This document shows, one piece after another, positions 36,250-44,844 of a stretch of 64,000 bases of DNA. The notes below the pieces were generated by a model. It was not told the DNA's origin and did no database searches. It was given only the letters and a program-made list of their open reading frames with translations. Made by a program: the position numbers and the translations under genes. Within the stretch, counting starts at the first letter, position 1; each line of letters starts with the position of its first letter. The stretch lies in assembly GCF_025717515.1 (NCBI RefSeq), contig NZ_JAJIRN010000006.1:1-64000 (forward strand), in the 5' to 3' direction. The DNA is from Roseateles oligotrophus. GTDB taxonomy: Bacteria > Pseudomonadota > Gammaproteobacteria > Burkholderiales > Burkholderiaceae_C.

Positions 36250-37665
36250 TCAGAGCGTGTAGTACATATCGAACTCGACCGGATGCGTGGTCATGCGCAT
36301 GCGCTGCACTTCCTGCATCTTCAGCTCGATATAGGCATCGATATAGGAGTCGGTGAACACGCCGCCCTTGGTCAGGAAGGCACGGTCCTTGTCCAGACAC
36401 TCGAGCGCTTGGTCCAGGCTGTGGCAAACGGTTGGCACCAATGCGTCTTCTTCAGGCGGCAAATGGTACAGATCCTTGGTGGCGGCCTCGCCCGGATGGA
36501 TCTTGTTTTCGACGCCGTCCAGACCGGCCATCATCAGTGCCGCGAAGCACAGATAGGGGTTGGCCAATGGATCGGGGAAGCGGGCCTCGATACGGCGACC
36601 CTTGGGGTTAGCCACATAAGGAATGCGGATCGAAGCCGAGCGGTTGCGCGCGCTATAAGCCAGCTTGACGGGCGCCTCATAGCCAGGCACCAGGCGCTTG
36701 TAGCTGTTGGTGCCGGGGTTGGTGATCGCGTTCAGGGCACGGGCGTGCTTGATGATGCCGCCGATGTAGTAGAGCGCGAAGTCGCTCAGGCCGCCGTAGC
36801 CGTCGCCTGCGAACAGGTTCTTGCCGTCTTTCCAGATCGACTGGTGCACATGCATGCCGGAACCGTTGTCGCCAACGATGGGCTTTGGCATGAAGGTCGC
36901 GGTCTTGCCATAGGCATGCGCCACATTGGCGATCACGTACTTCTGCAGCTGCAACCAGTCGGCGCGCTCGACCAGGGTCGAGAAACGCGTGCCGATTTCC
37001 ATCTGGCCGGCGTTCGCCACTTCATGGTGATGCACTTCAACCGGGATGCCCAGTTGCTCAAGAATCAAGCACATTTCCGAGCGCATGTCCTGGCCCGAAT
37101 CAACCGGCGGCACGGGGAAGTAACCACCCTTGACGGCCGGGCGATAGCCCTTGTTGCCGTGCTCGTAGTCCTTGCCGGTGTTCCACGACGCTTCTTCGGA
37201 ATCGATCTTCACGAAGCAGCCGGACATGTCGATGTTCCAGCGGATGCTGTCGAAGATGAAGAACTCTGGCTCGGGGCCGAAGTAGGCGGCGTCGCCCAGG
37301 CCGGAAGACTTCAGGTAGGCTTCGGCGCGCTTGGCCAAAGAGCGCGGGTCACGCTCGTAAGCCTTGCCATCACCCGGCTCAACCACGTCGCAGCTCAGGA
37401 TCAGCGTCGGCTCTTCAAAAAAGGGGTCGATATTGGCGGTATTCGGATCGGGCATCAAGAGCATGTCCGAGGCTTCGATGCCCTTCCAGCCGCCGATCGA
37501 CGAGCCGTCAAACGCATGGCCGGAGATGAACTTGTCTTCATCAAAATGGGACACCGGCACGGACACATGGTGCTCCTTGCCACGGGTATCGGTGAAACGG
37601 AAGTCAACAAACTTGACCTCGTTCTCTTTCACCATCTTCATCACGTCGGCAACGGTCTTGGCCAT
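36250..37665 (-). CDS. glnA: Type I glutamine synthetase
   Basis: A 471-residue glutamine synthetase (glutamate + NH3 + ATP to glutamine), dodecameric and cytoplasmic. The beta-grasp N-domain and catalytic core show [20 protein letters not shown], metal/ATP ligands in [13 protein letters not shown] and [16 protein letters not shown] segment ([11 protein letters not shown]), [11 protein letters not shown] and the Tyr of DLYHLPPEE that GlnE adenylylates in this GS class. ATG 37665 has AGGAG seven bases upstream; a TTG three bases earlier is rejected. Preceded by a sigma-54 promoter and an NtrC site, followed by a strong terminator, so it is a single-gene transcript tuned by NtrBC, which is encoded nearby. 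Confidence 0.98.
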   Translation of the reverse strand: MAKTVADVMKMVKENEVKFVDFRFTDTRGKEHHVSVPVSHFDEDKFISGHAFDGSSIGGWKGIEASDMLLMPDPNTANIDPFFEEPTLILSCDVVEPGDGKAYERDPRSLAKRAEAYLKSSGLGDAAYFGPEPEFFIFDSIRWNIDMSGCFVKIDSEEASWNTGKDYEHGNKGYRPAVKGGYFPVPPVDSGQDMRSEMCLILEQLGIPVEVHHHEVANAGQMEIGTRFSTLVERADWLQLQKYVIANVAHAYGKTATFMPKPIVGDNGSGMHVHQSIWKDGKNLFAGDGYGGLSDFALYYIGGIIKHARALNAITNPGTNSYKRLVPGYEAPVKLAYSARNRSASIRIPYVANPKGRRIEARFPDPLANPYLCFAALMMAGLDGVENKIHPGEAATKDLYHLPPEEDALVPTVCHSLDQALECLDKDRAFLTKGGVFTDSYIDAYIELKMQEVQRMRMTTHPVEFDMYYTL

Positions 37666-37764
37666 CAAAAAACTCCTAGCTAGCGGGGGGAAATTTGTTT
37701 ACTCGGGACTCGAAAAATTCGGTCGGCACTCGGGTTCACACTCAAGCGACGCATTCACTACTAA

Positions 37765-37779
37765 GCATTTTGTGTGCCA
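37765..37779 (-). promoter_or_regulatory. Sigma-54 (-24/-12) promoter of glnA
   Basis: On the minus strand TGGCAC-ACAAA-ATGC; the consensus is TGGCAC-N5-TTGC, so only one base differs and the invariant GG and GC are correctly spaced. Expected transcription start near 37753, a leader of about 88 bases before the glnA ATG. Fits NtrC-activated glnA in proteobacteria. Confidence 0.75.
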
Positions 37780-37936
37780 GCCAGAGCGCAGGAGCCACCA
37801 ACAAGGGCAAGCAAGGGCACCAAGACCGAGCACAAGCGAAATGCTGCCGGATTATCAGCGACAGCTCAGCGATAGAACAAGCAAAGCAGCAGATATTGGG
37901 CCGCAAACTCACCAAAAAGGTGCGCCTTCAAACACT

Positions 37937-38743
37937 TTAACGCACCAATTCGGTGCCGATTGAGGCACCAGTTTGAAGCACGCCTTGTTTGAGTGCGGCA
38001 TAGGCGGCATCCAGCTGGGCCGCGTCGCCCTTCACTCCCAACTCGATATGCCGACCCCATTCGGGATGGTCGACGCTGGGCAGGCTGAACACCTTGATGC
38101 CGGGAAATTCGGCCTCGACGGTCTCCATCAGCGGCGTCAACATCGACTCCATCGTGCTCTGCACAATCATCGACAGCTCCAGTCGCCCAAGGGCCCGGTG
38201 CAGGTCGGCGTGGCGCTGGTCGAGCACCCATTCCATCATCGGATGCGCCATCACCGGGAAGCCGGGCGCAAAGTAGACCGTGCCGACCGAAAAGCCGGGA
38301 ATTCTGTTGAAGGCGTTGGGAATGATCTCGGCGCCAGCAGGGAACATGCCCATCTCCAGCCGCCGCAAGGTGTCGGGCTGGTCGGGGTCGGCTGTCTCCC
38401 CTTTTTCCTGCGCCATCTCGCTGATGCGCTGCCAGATCAGCTCGCGTGCCTGCGGGTGCAAGCTCAGCTCGCGCCCCAGCGCCGCAGCGGCGGCCTGGCG
38501 GGTGTGGTCATCCGGCGTGGCGCCAATGCCGCCGCAACAGAACACCAGATCGCCGCTGGCAAAGGCCAACTTCAGCTGCGCAATCAGATGCTCGCGGTCA
38601 TCGCCCAGGTATTGCGCCCAGTCCAGACTCATGCCGCGCGCGGCCAACAGCTCGATGAACTTGACGAGGTGCTTGTCCTGGCGTTTGCCGGAGAGGATTT
38701 CATCTCCAATGATGATCAAGCCGATTTTCATATTCATATTCAC
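37937..38743 (-). CDS. CinA-type molybdopterin-binding domain protein
   Basis: A 268-residue stand-alone MoCF-biosynthesis/CinA N-terminal-type domain protein. Family marks: GDEILSGKRQDKHL (about 12-25), LVFCCGGIGATPDDHTRQAAA (about 88-108), PGFPVMAHPMMEWVLD, and no C-terminal amidase domain of full CinA. Function is unknown; homologues bind pterin- or nucleotide-like ligands. I give the GTG start at 38743 because it overlaps the stop of the EI24 gene as GTGA; ATG at 38737 or 38731 (MKIGLIIIGDE) may be the true start. The last few codons lie beneath the NtrC site used by glnA. Confidence 0.8.
   Translation of the reverse strand: MNMNMKIGLIIIGDEILSGKRQDKHLVKFIELLAARGMSLDWAQYLGDDREHLIAQLKLAFASGDLVFCCGGIGATPDDHTRQAAAAALGRELSLHPQARELIWQRISEMAQEKGETADPDQPDTLRRLEMGMFPAGAEIIPNAFNRIPGFSVGTVYFAPGFPVMAHPMMEWVLDQRHADLHRALGRLELSMIVQSTMESMLTPLMETVEAEFPGIKVFSLPSVDHPEWGRHIELGVKGDAAQLDAAYAALKQGVLQTGASIGTELVR
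37942..37956. promoter_or_regulatory. NtrC binding site upstream of glnA
   Basis: GCACC-AATTC-GGTGC, a perfect dyad of the NtrC type (consensus around GCACC-N5-GGTGC). It lies about 165 bases upstream of the -24 element, a usual enhancer distance, and inside the 3' end of the CinA-type gene. A weak half-matching site is at about 37817-37831. Confidence 0.7.
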
Positions 38744-39639
38744 AAAGAGGAGAAAAGTGACGGTGGCGCCGGCTGCAAGAGTTCGTCCACCGTGGGGAGG
38801 TCGGGCTGGGCCGCTGCCCCTCGCTGAGCCGCGCGAAGCTCACGCATCTGCTGCAAGGCGGCCAGTGAGTAATGCGTAAACCACAGGGTAGAAAATGCAA
38901 ACACCAAGGTATAGAGCCAGATCGAGGCCAGGATCAAAAACGGCGCAAGCGCCAGCGCCATCACGCCAAAGGCCCAGATCGCAGCGGGGGCTGCGCCCAG
39001 ATAGCCGGTGACCAGCCCCAAGATCATCAAGGGTAGGCGATGCTGACGCATCAATTGGCGCCGCTCGGCCACCGACGCATGTTCGGCCAAGGCGTCAAAT
39101 GTGAACACCTTATAGCCCAGCCAACCCCAGATCAAGGGCGGCAAGATCAGCACCAAGGGCGGGATCAGCCAAAACGGCATGCTGATCAAAAGCGCCATCA
39201 GCGCCAAAGACACATGCCCGAGTGACCAGCCCAAAGAGCGCCACCAGGACCCACCCTGCTTGCGCTCGAGCCCGGCAAAACGACGATTCGCGACCAACTG
39301 GACCAAGCTCGGCGTCATCAACAAGGCGACCAAGAGCAGACTCATCACCACGATCACCGGCAGCGCCAGCGCCAAGACCAAGAGCGGCGCCAGCACCGAG
39401 CGCAAGCCCCCGAAGCCAAAGTGATCCAGCCAGCCCAGCAGCGACTCGACCAAACGCCAGTTGCTCAGGCTGGCCCGCACACCGTCGACCGCAGCTTCCC
39501 AAAAATAGTAGCCCAGGCCAAATGCCAGGCCGGCCATCAAGACCAAGGGCAAGAGCGATAACAACATCACCCTTGGATGCAGGCAATAGGCAGCGGCGCG
39601 CCAGAACGCATCGCCGACCCGACTCATGGAATTGACCAT
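38740..39639 (-). CDS. EI24 domain-containing membrane protein
   Basis: A 299-residue integral membrane protein of the EI24/CysZ-like family, with hydrophobic segments at about 22-42 (VMLLSLLPLVLMAGLAFGLG), 78-105, 145-180 (ALMALLISMPFWLIPPLVLILPPLIWGWLGY, in parts) and 205-250. CysZ transports sulfate, but many relatives are of unknown function, and no cys genes are nearby. ATG 39639 is plausible; the C-terminus ends in a charged tail (AAQRGAAAQPDLPTVDELL). Its stop overlaps the GTG of the CinA-type gene, so they form a coupled pair. It follows panE by 36 bases. Confidence 0.8.
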   Translation of the reverse strand: MVNSMSRVGDAFWRAAAYCLHPRVMLLSLLPLVLMAGLAFGLGYYFWEAAVDGVRASLSNWRLVESLLGWLDHFGFGGLRSVLAPLLVLALALPVIVVMSLLLVALLMTPSLVQLVANRRFAGLERKQGGSWWRSLGWSLGHVSLALMALLISMPFWLIPPLVLILPPLIWGWLGYKVFTFDALAEHASVAERRQLMRQHRLPLMILGLVTGYLGAAPAAIWAFGVMALALAPFLILASIWLYTLVFAFSTLWFTHYSLAALQQMRELRAAQRGAAAQPDLPTVDELLQPAPPSLFSSL

Positions 39640-39675
39640 CTATTGCTACCCTCACCCACTACAAAGACTGCGATC

Positions 39676-40680
39676 TTAGCGAGGCTTGTTCAGGCTGGCT
39701 TGAGTCTGCGCCAGCAGCGCGGTGACGGCGTAGATGGCCCCGATATGGGGCGTCGGCGTGTTGGTGATGCGGCCTAACTCCAAAACCGAGCCGACCAGCG
39801 CCTCCAGCTCCAGCGCACGGCCTCGCTCCAGGTCTTGCAGCATCGAGGTCTTATGCGCGCCGACCGCCTCGGCGCCGGCAATACGTTGCTCGATGCTGAC
39901 CTTGAACGTAACGCCCAACTTCTCTGCCAGCGTCTGCGCCTCGGCCATCATGGCCGCGGCCAACTCGCGGGTCGGCCCAAAGCGGCAGATGTCTTCGAGC
40001 GTCGCATGGCTGAGCGCCGAGATCGGGTTGAAGCACAGATTGCCCCAGAGCTTGACCCACAACTCGCTGCGAATGTCTTTGGAGACGGGGGCCTTGAAGC
40101 CGGCCCGCATCAGCGCTTGCGACAAGGCCTCGATGCGCGGAGTCCGCGGGTTGCCGAGGCTCGCGTCCAACTCACCGAGCGAGAAGCGATTGCCTTCGAT
40201 CAGCCGCACCACGCCGGGCTCGATCAGCTCGGCCGCCGGGTAGACCACGCTGCCGATGATTCGCTCGGCCTCGATCTGCGAGGCGATCAGGCCACCGGGA
40301 TCCACGCTCTCGAGGCTGCGGCCCTCATACGCGCCGCCCGATTTCTGGAAGTACCACCAGGGCAGGCCGTTGATCATGCTGACGAGCAAGGTCTGCGGCC
40401 CGAACAAGGCGCGCAAATCGGGCAAAACCTCGCTGACCTGATGCGCCTTGAGCGTCAAAAGCACCACGTCTTGCGGCCCGGCCTCGGCCATGCTCTGCAC
40501 CGCCCGCGCTTGCCTGGCATGCAGTTCGCTGCCGTCCTCCAGCAGCAGGCGAAAGCCATTGCGCTGAATCGCCGCCAAATTCTGATTGCGGGCGATGAAG
40601 ACCACCTCCTCACCCGCCAGCGACAAGCGGCTGCCCAAAAGACCGCCGATCGCACCGGCTCCAACAACGGCGAACTTCAT
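39676..40680 (-). CDS. Ketopantoate reductase family protein (PanE-like)
   Basis: A 334-residue NADPH-dependent reductase of the 2-dehydropantoate 2-reductase family. Cofactor motif GAGAIGGLLGSRLS (about 7-20), a conserved Lys-and-Asn segment in KLWGNLCFNPISALS (about 208-222), and ERIIGSVVYPAAELIEPG. True PanE makes pantoate for coenzyme A; the family also includes other 2-oxoacid reductases. Here it starts with an ATGA overlap with tctA (40677-40680), so it may work on a carboxylate carried by that transporter rather than on ketopantoate. Hence no gene symbol. Confidence 0.82.
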   Translation of the reverse strand: MKFAVVGAGAIGGLLGSRLSLAGEEVVFIARNQNLAAIQRNGFRLLLEDGSELHARQARAVQSMAEAGPQDVVLLTLKAHQVSEVLPDLRALFGPQTLLVSMINGLPWWYFQKSGGAYEGRSLESVDPGGLIASQIEAERIIGSVVYPAAELIEPGVVRLIEGNRFSLGELDASLGNPRTPRIEALSQALMRAGFKAPVSKDIRSELWVKLWGNLCFNPISALSHATLEDICRFGPTRELAAAMMAEAQTLAEKLGVTFKVSIEQRIAGAEAVGAHKTSMLQDLERGRALELEALVGSVLELGRITNTPTPHIGAIYAVTALLAQTQASLNKPR

Positions 40681-42227
40681 TGCTTTTCTCGCTCCAAACG
40701 GCTGGCGGGCCCCAGCTTGCTGTCGGCTTCTATTTCACGCCGGCGCAGCCGCTCGCGCAGCAGCCCCAACAAAGGCCAGCACAGCAGCAGCAGGGCCAGA
40801 CTCATCAAGGTAGCAACCAGCGGACCCGACCAGAAAATCGCCAAGCTACCCTGCGAAGACAACATCGATTGGCGGAAATTGGTTTCCGCCATATCGCCGA
40901 GCACCAAGGCCAACACCAGCGGCGCCAGCGGGTAACGCAGCTTCTTGAACAAATAACCCATCACCCCGAACACCAGCATCATGCCGACGTCAAACATCGA
41001 GCTGTGCACGGTGTAGGCGCCGACCGCGCACAAGACGATGATCAGCGGCGCCACCAGCGAGAAAGGGATGCGCAGGATGGCGGCCCAGAACGGCACCGTC
41101 GTCAGCACCACAAGCAGGCCGACCAGATTGCCCAGATACATCGACGCGATCAGGCCCCAGACGAATTCCTTTTGCTCGACAAAAAGCATCGGGCCGGGCT
41201 GCAGGCCCCAAATCAGCAAGCCGCCCAGCAACACGGCGGCGGTCGGCGAACCGGGGATGCCCAGCGTTAGCATCGGCAACAAGGCGGCGGTGCCGGCGGC
41301 ATGGGCGGCCGTCTCAGGCGCGATCACGCCTTCAATCGCACCCTTGCCGAACTTTTCGGGATGTTTGGAGAATCGCCTCGCCATGCCATAACTCATGAAG
41401 GAAGCGGGTGTCGCGCCGCCGGGAGTGATGCCCATCCAGCAGCCGATCAAGGTGCTGCGCAAGAAGACTCGCCAATGCTTGAGCAGCTGGCCCCAGGTCT
41501 GCCAGACCACGCGCGGATTGATATGGGCGCTCTGCCCTTTGAAGGCCAGGCCCTCCTCCATCGTCAGCAGAATTTCACCGATGCCGAACAGGCCGATGAC
41601 GGCAATCAGAAAATCAAACCCCTTCAGCAGCACCGTCGTGCCGTAGGTCATGCGCAACTGCCCGCTGACGGTATCCATGCCGACCGTGGCCAGCGCAAAG
41701 CCGAGCAGCATCGCCGCCAGCGTGCGCAGCGGCGGCTCGCGGCTCATGCCGACGAAGCTGCAGAAGGTCAGAAACTGCACGGCAAACATCTGCGCCGGGC
41801 CAAAGTTCAGCGCAAAACGCGCCAGCAGCGGCGCCAAAAACGTGATCAAGATCACCGCGAACAAGGCGCCGACAAAGGATGAGGTGAAGGCGGTGGCCAG
41901 CGCCTGCGCGGCGCGGCCGTCGCGCGCCATCGGATAGCCATCAAAGGTAGTCGCCACCGACCAGGGCTCACCGGGGATATTGAACAGAATCGATGTGATG
42001 GCGCCGCCAAACAAGGCGCCCCAGTAAATGCAGGACAGCATGATGATGGCCGAGGTCGGCGCCATCGTGAAGGTCAGCGGCAACAAAATCGCCACGCCAT
42101 TGGCGCCGCCCAGACCGGGCAACACACCGATCAGCACGCCGAGCGTAATACCGATCAACATATAGCCTAGGTTGGGCAGACTCATGGCCACGCCAAAGCC
42201 TTGCATCAAGTTGCCGAAGTCTTCCAT
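40677..42227 (-). CDS. tctA: Tripartite tricarboxylate transporter large permease TctA
   Basis: A 516-residue, roughly 12-helix membrane protein of the TTT (TctABC) family, which imports di- or tricarboxylates with a proton or sodium gradient, dependent on a periplasmic TctC. The family signature GVLPGLGGANGVAILLPLTF (about 37-56) and PGSPTAAVLLGGLLIWGLQPGP (about 330-350) are clear. ATG 42227 has AAGG upstream; a TTG at 42230 is less likely. It follows tctB by 42 bases and overlaps panE. Substrate unknown. Confidence 0.95.
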   Translation of the reverse strand: MEDFGNLMQGFGVAMSLPNLGYMLIGITLGVLIGVLPGLGGANGVAILLPLTFTMAPTSAIIMLSCIYWGALFGGAITSILFNIPGEPWSVATTFDGYPMARDGRAAQALATAFTSSFVGALFAVILITFLAPLLARFALNFGPAQMFAVQFLTFCSFVGMSREPPLRTLAAMLLGFALATVGMDTVSGQLRMTYGTTVLLKGFDFLIAVIGLFGIGEILLTMEEGLAFKGQSAHINPRVVWQTWGQLLKHWRVFLRSTLIGCWMGITPGGATPASFMSYGMARRFSKHPEKFGKGAIEGVIAPETAAHAAGTAALLPMLTLGIPGSPTAAVLLGGLLIWGLQPGPMLFVEQKEFVWGLIASMYLGNLVGLLVVLTTVPFWAAILRIPFSLVAPLIIVLCAVGAYTVHSSMFDVGMMLVFGVMGYLFKKLRYPLAPLVLALVLGDMAETNFRQSMLSSQGSLAIFWSGPLVATLMSLALLLLCWPLLGLLRERLRRREIEADSKLGPASRLEREKQ

Positions 42228-42269
42228 CAATAAGCCTTTTTTGGGCGTTCTTGCCTTGGGCTAGATAAC

Positions 42270-42779
42270 TCAAAAGCCCAAAAATTGTTCGAGCGGACCT
42301 TTGGGCAGCGGCACCATAAAGCGCAATTCAAAAACAAAAAACAAGATCACGGACATCACCGGCGCCAGCAACAGCGCCTTCCACCAGGCGTAACCGCCGT
42401 GAAGGCGCATGAAGAAAACCAGCAATAGGGCCGAGGCGACATAGATGCCCAAGCCCTGAATCAAGCCGACGTAAATCAGCATCGGCCAGAACACTGCCCA
42501 GACGCCGGCGGCCTCTGCGGGTTTGACGAAAACACGGCTGTCGGCGCGCCAACGCAGCAATTGCTGCAAGATCAACAGGCCGCTGACAAAGGCCAAACCG
42601 ATGCCAATATAAAAAGGAAAGTAGCCGGCACGCGGCCCGTCATCGGCCCAGCCGCGACCGACCCGCAAGCTGTCCACAATCACCAAAACAGCCAGCACCA
42701 GCAACAAGCCGGCAACACCCAGTTCGACCCAGCGCGTGGCAAGCGCCGGCGCTTGCTTTTTCTCTAGCTCCGCGCTCAT
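42270..42779 (-). CDS. tctB: Tripartite tricarboxylate transporter small permease TctB
   Basis: A 169-residue TctB protein with four hydrophobic helices (about 20-38, 60-80, 100-118 and 128-150) and YFPFYIGIGLAFVSGLLILQQLL in the middle. It partners TctA in the membrane. It starts three bases after tctC1 stop (42783) and lies 42 bases before tctA in the minus direction. Confidence 0.9.
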   Translation of the reverse strand: MSAELEKKQAPALATRWVELGVAGLLLVLAVLVIVDSLRVGRGWADDGPRAGYFPFYIGIGLAFVSGLLILQQLLRWRADSRVFVKPAEAAGVWAVFWPMLIYVGLIQGLGIYVASALLLVFFMRLHGGYAWWKALLLAPVMSVILFFVFELRFMVPLPKGPLEQFLGF

Positions 42780-42782
42780 CGC

Positions 42783-43775
42783 TCAATGCGCCTTGAACTT
42801 GGCTTCGCGCATCAGCACCAGATGGAAATGCGCGGTCTGGTCCAACCATTTGTCAAACGGAGCCCCGCTCATGCTGGTCGGATTGAAGGCTCCTTGGGCC
42901 ATAAAGGCGCGCCATTCGGGCAAGCCTCGCAGCTTCTCGAACAAACGCACATAAAAAGCACGCTGCTCGGCGCTGACCTGCGGCGCCATGAAAATGCCGC
43001 GCAGCATCAGGTAGGAGACCGGGATCTTGGCCGACATGCAGGTCGGAATTTCGGCCCAGCTTCGGCCATTCGAGAGCTTGGCCGGGTACTTCATCGGCGC
43101 GCCATCAAACACGCACAGCGGTCTCACCTTGCCAGCGCGCCAGAGCCCCTCGGCCTCGATCGGGTTGTTGACCGTCAAATCCACTTCGGATGCAGCCAAG
43201 GCCTTGGCCACATCACCGCCGCCCTTCAAGGCGACATATTGAATGCGCGTTGTAGCGGCCGTCTCCAGCAGGACGCCGATCAACTGATCCTCTTGCTTGC
43301 TGCCGGTGCCGCCCAGCTTGAAGCTGCCCGGCGGGCGGCTGCGCAAGGCCTCCAGCAATTGCTCGGCGGTTTGATAGGGCGACTCGGCATTCACCCACAA
43401 GACGAACTGGTCGAGCGCCAACATGGACACCGGGGTAATGTCTTGCCATGAAAAATCAACCCCGGTGGCGAGCGGAATGGTGAACAGATTCGACAAGCTA
43501 ATCAGCAATTTGTGCGGATTGGCAACCGCCGCCTTGGTGTCCAGCAGGCCCTCGGCGCCCGAATCGCCGGTCTTGTTGACGACCTGCAAGGGCTGCTTCA
43601 TCAAGCCATGCTTGGTGACCAGCTCCTGCATGAACCGCGCCATTTGATCGGCACCGCCGCCCTTGCCGGCCGGCACCACCAACTCCACCGGGGCGGTCGG
43701 CTCCCAGGCCCAAGCCGCAGGGGCAGACAGCGCCATTGCGCAAGCAAGCAGGGCCGTTCGATGAATAGTCAGCAT
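42783..43775 (-). CDS. TctC-type periplasmic binding protein, copy 1
   Basis: A 330-residue TctC/Bug-type solute-binding protein (signal peptide MLTIHRTALLACAMALSAPAAWA). Marks: PVELVVPAGKGGGADQMARFMQEL, LGGTGSKQEDQLIGVLLE and VNNPIEAEGLWRAGKVRPLCVFD. Binds a carboxylate and delivers it to TctAB. Closely similar to the next copy over its whole length (VELxVPAGxGGGADQMARF, GTGSKQEDQ), so a tandem duplicate. No strong SD is seen at ATG 43775. Ligand cannot be named. Confidence 0.93.
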   Translation of the reverse strand: MLTIHRTALLACAMALSAPAAWAWEPTAPVELVVPAGKGGGADQMARFMQELVTKHGLMKQPLQVVNKTGDSGAEGLLDTKAAVANPHKLLISLSNLFTIPLATGVDFSWQDITPVSMLALDQFVLWVNAESPYQTAEQLLEALRSRPPGSFKLGGTGSKQEDQLIGVLLETAATTRIQYVALKGGGDVAKALAASEVDLTVNNPIEAEGLWRAGKVRPLCVFDGAPMKYPAKLSNGRSWAEIPTCMSAKIPVSYLMLRGIFMAPQVSAEQRAFYVRLFEKLRGLPEWRAFMAQGAFNPTSMSGAPFDKWLDQTAHFHLVLMREAKFKAH

Positions 43776-43801
43776 GATTGTTCCGTTCGCGCTAGGTGCG
43801 G

Positions 43802-44821
43802 CTATTGAGCCAGGAAACCGGCTTGCTTCATCAGCTGCCGATGCATCTGTTCATTCTTGCCCAGCCAATCTACATAGGCATCGCCGCTCAAGGCGGTCTG
43901 ACGAAATGCCCCCTTCTCCATAAAGCCGCGCCACTCGGGCGTCGCGCGCACCTTGTTGAAAAGATCCAGATAAAAGGCCTGCTGTTCTTTGGCAACACCG
44001 GGCGCCATGAAAATGCCGCGCAGCATCAGGTACTCGACCGGAACGCCGGCCGCCGCGCAGCTGGGAATATCCTGCCAAGACATGCCGTTCGAGAGCTTGG
44101 CCGGATAAGGCAGCGGAACGCTATCAAACACGCACAGCGCCCGCAGCTTGCCGGCGCGCCAATGCGACTCGGCCTCGATCGGGTTATTGACCGTCGCCTC
44201 GACATGCTGACCGACCAACTGCACGGCCACCTCACCACCGCCTTTGTAGGGGATATAGGTCAGCTTTTTGCCGGCCACGCCCTCCAGCATCATGCCAATG
44301 ATCTGGTCCTCTTGCTTGGAGCCCGTGCCGCCGAGTTTCAGCGTGTTGTTCGGCAGCGTCTTCAGCGCCACCATAAAGTCTTTGGCGGTCTTGTAGGGCG
44401 ATTCGGCATTGACCCAGAGCACGAACTGATCCAGCGCCAGCATCGAGACCGGGGTCAGGTCTCGCCAATTGAAGGGCACGCCGGTGGCCAGCGGCGTCGT
44501 GAACAGATTGGACAGCGTAATGATCAGCTTGTGCGGATCACCACTCGCGCCCTTGATCTCCAAAAAGCCCTCGGCGCCCGCGCCACCGCTTTTGTTGACC
44601 ACCACAATGGACTGCTTCATCAAGCCATGCTTGCTGACCACGCCCTGCACGAAGCGCGCCATCTGATCGGCGCCGCCACCGGTGCCGGCCGGTACGATCA
44701 ACTCGACCGGGCGAGTGGGCTCCCAAGCGCAGGCGGACTGGCTGAAGCTCAACAAGCCCAGGCCCGCGAGCAAACAATGGCTCAGCTTGCGGCCCACACT
44801 GAAACGATTTCTCCCACGCAT
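43802..44821 (-). CDS. TctC-type periplasmic binding protein, copy 2
   Basis: A 339-residue paralogue of copy 1, with signal peptide MRGRNRFSVGRKLSHCLLAG.. (cut near ACA-W). Same family blocks PVELIVPAGTGGGADQMARFVQ, LGGTGSKQEDQIIGMMLEG and VNNPIEAESHWRAGKLRALCVF. ATG 44821 has GGAGG seven bases upstream; the GTG six bases earlier is too close to it. Two tandem binding proteins for one TctAB pair suggest two related ligands or one spare copy. It lies 23 bases after the CoA-ligase stop. Confidence 0.93.
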   Translation of the reverse strand: MRGRNRFSVGRKLSHCLLAGLGLLSFSQSACAWEPTRPVELIVPAGTGGGADQMARFVQGVVSKHGLMKQSIVVVNKSGGAGAEGFLEIKGASGDPHKLIITLSNLFTTPLATGVPFNWRDLTPVSMLALDQFVLWVNAESPYKTAKDFMVALKTLPNNTLKLGGTGSKQEDQIIGMMLEGVAGKKLTYIPYKGGGEVAVQLVGQHVEATVNNPIEAESHWRAGKLRALCVFDSVPLPYPAKLSNGMSWQDIPSCAAAGVPVEYLMLRGIFMAPGVAKEQQAFYLDLFNKVRATPEWRGFMEKGAFRQTALSGDAYVDWLGKNEQMHRQLMKQAGFLAQ

Positions 44822-44844
44822 AGTCACCCCTCCCCCTTAGTTAT

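Noticed and set aside
37817-37831. Second NtrC site (GCACC-AAGAC-CGAGC)
   Set aside because: Only three of five bases of the right half match; kept as a remark, not a feature.
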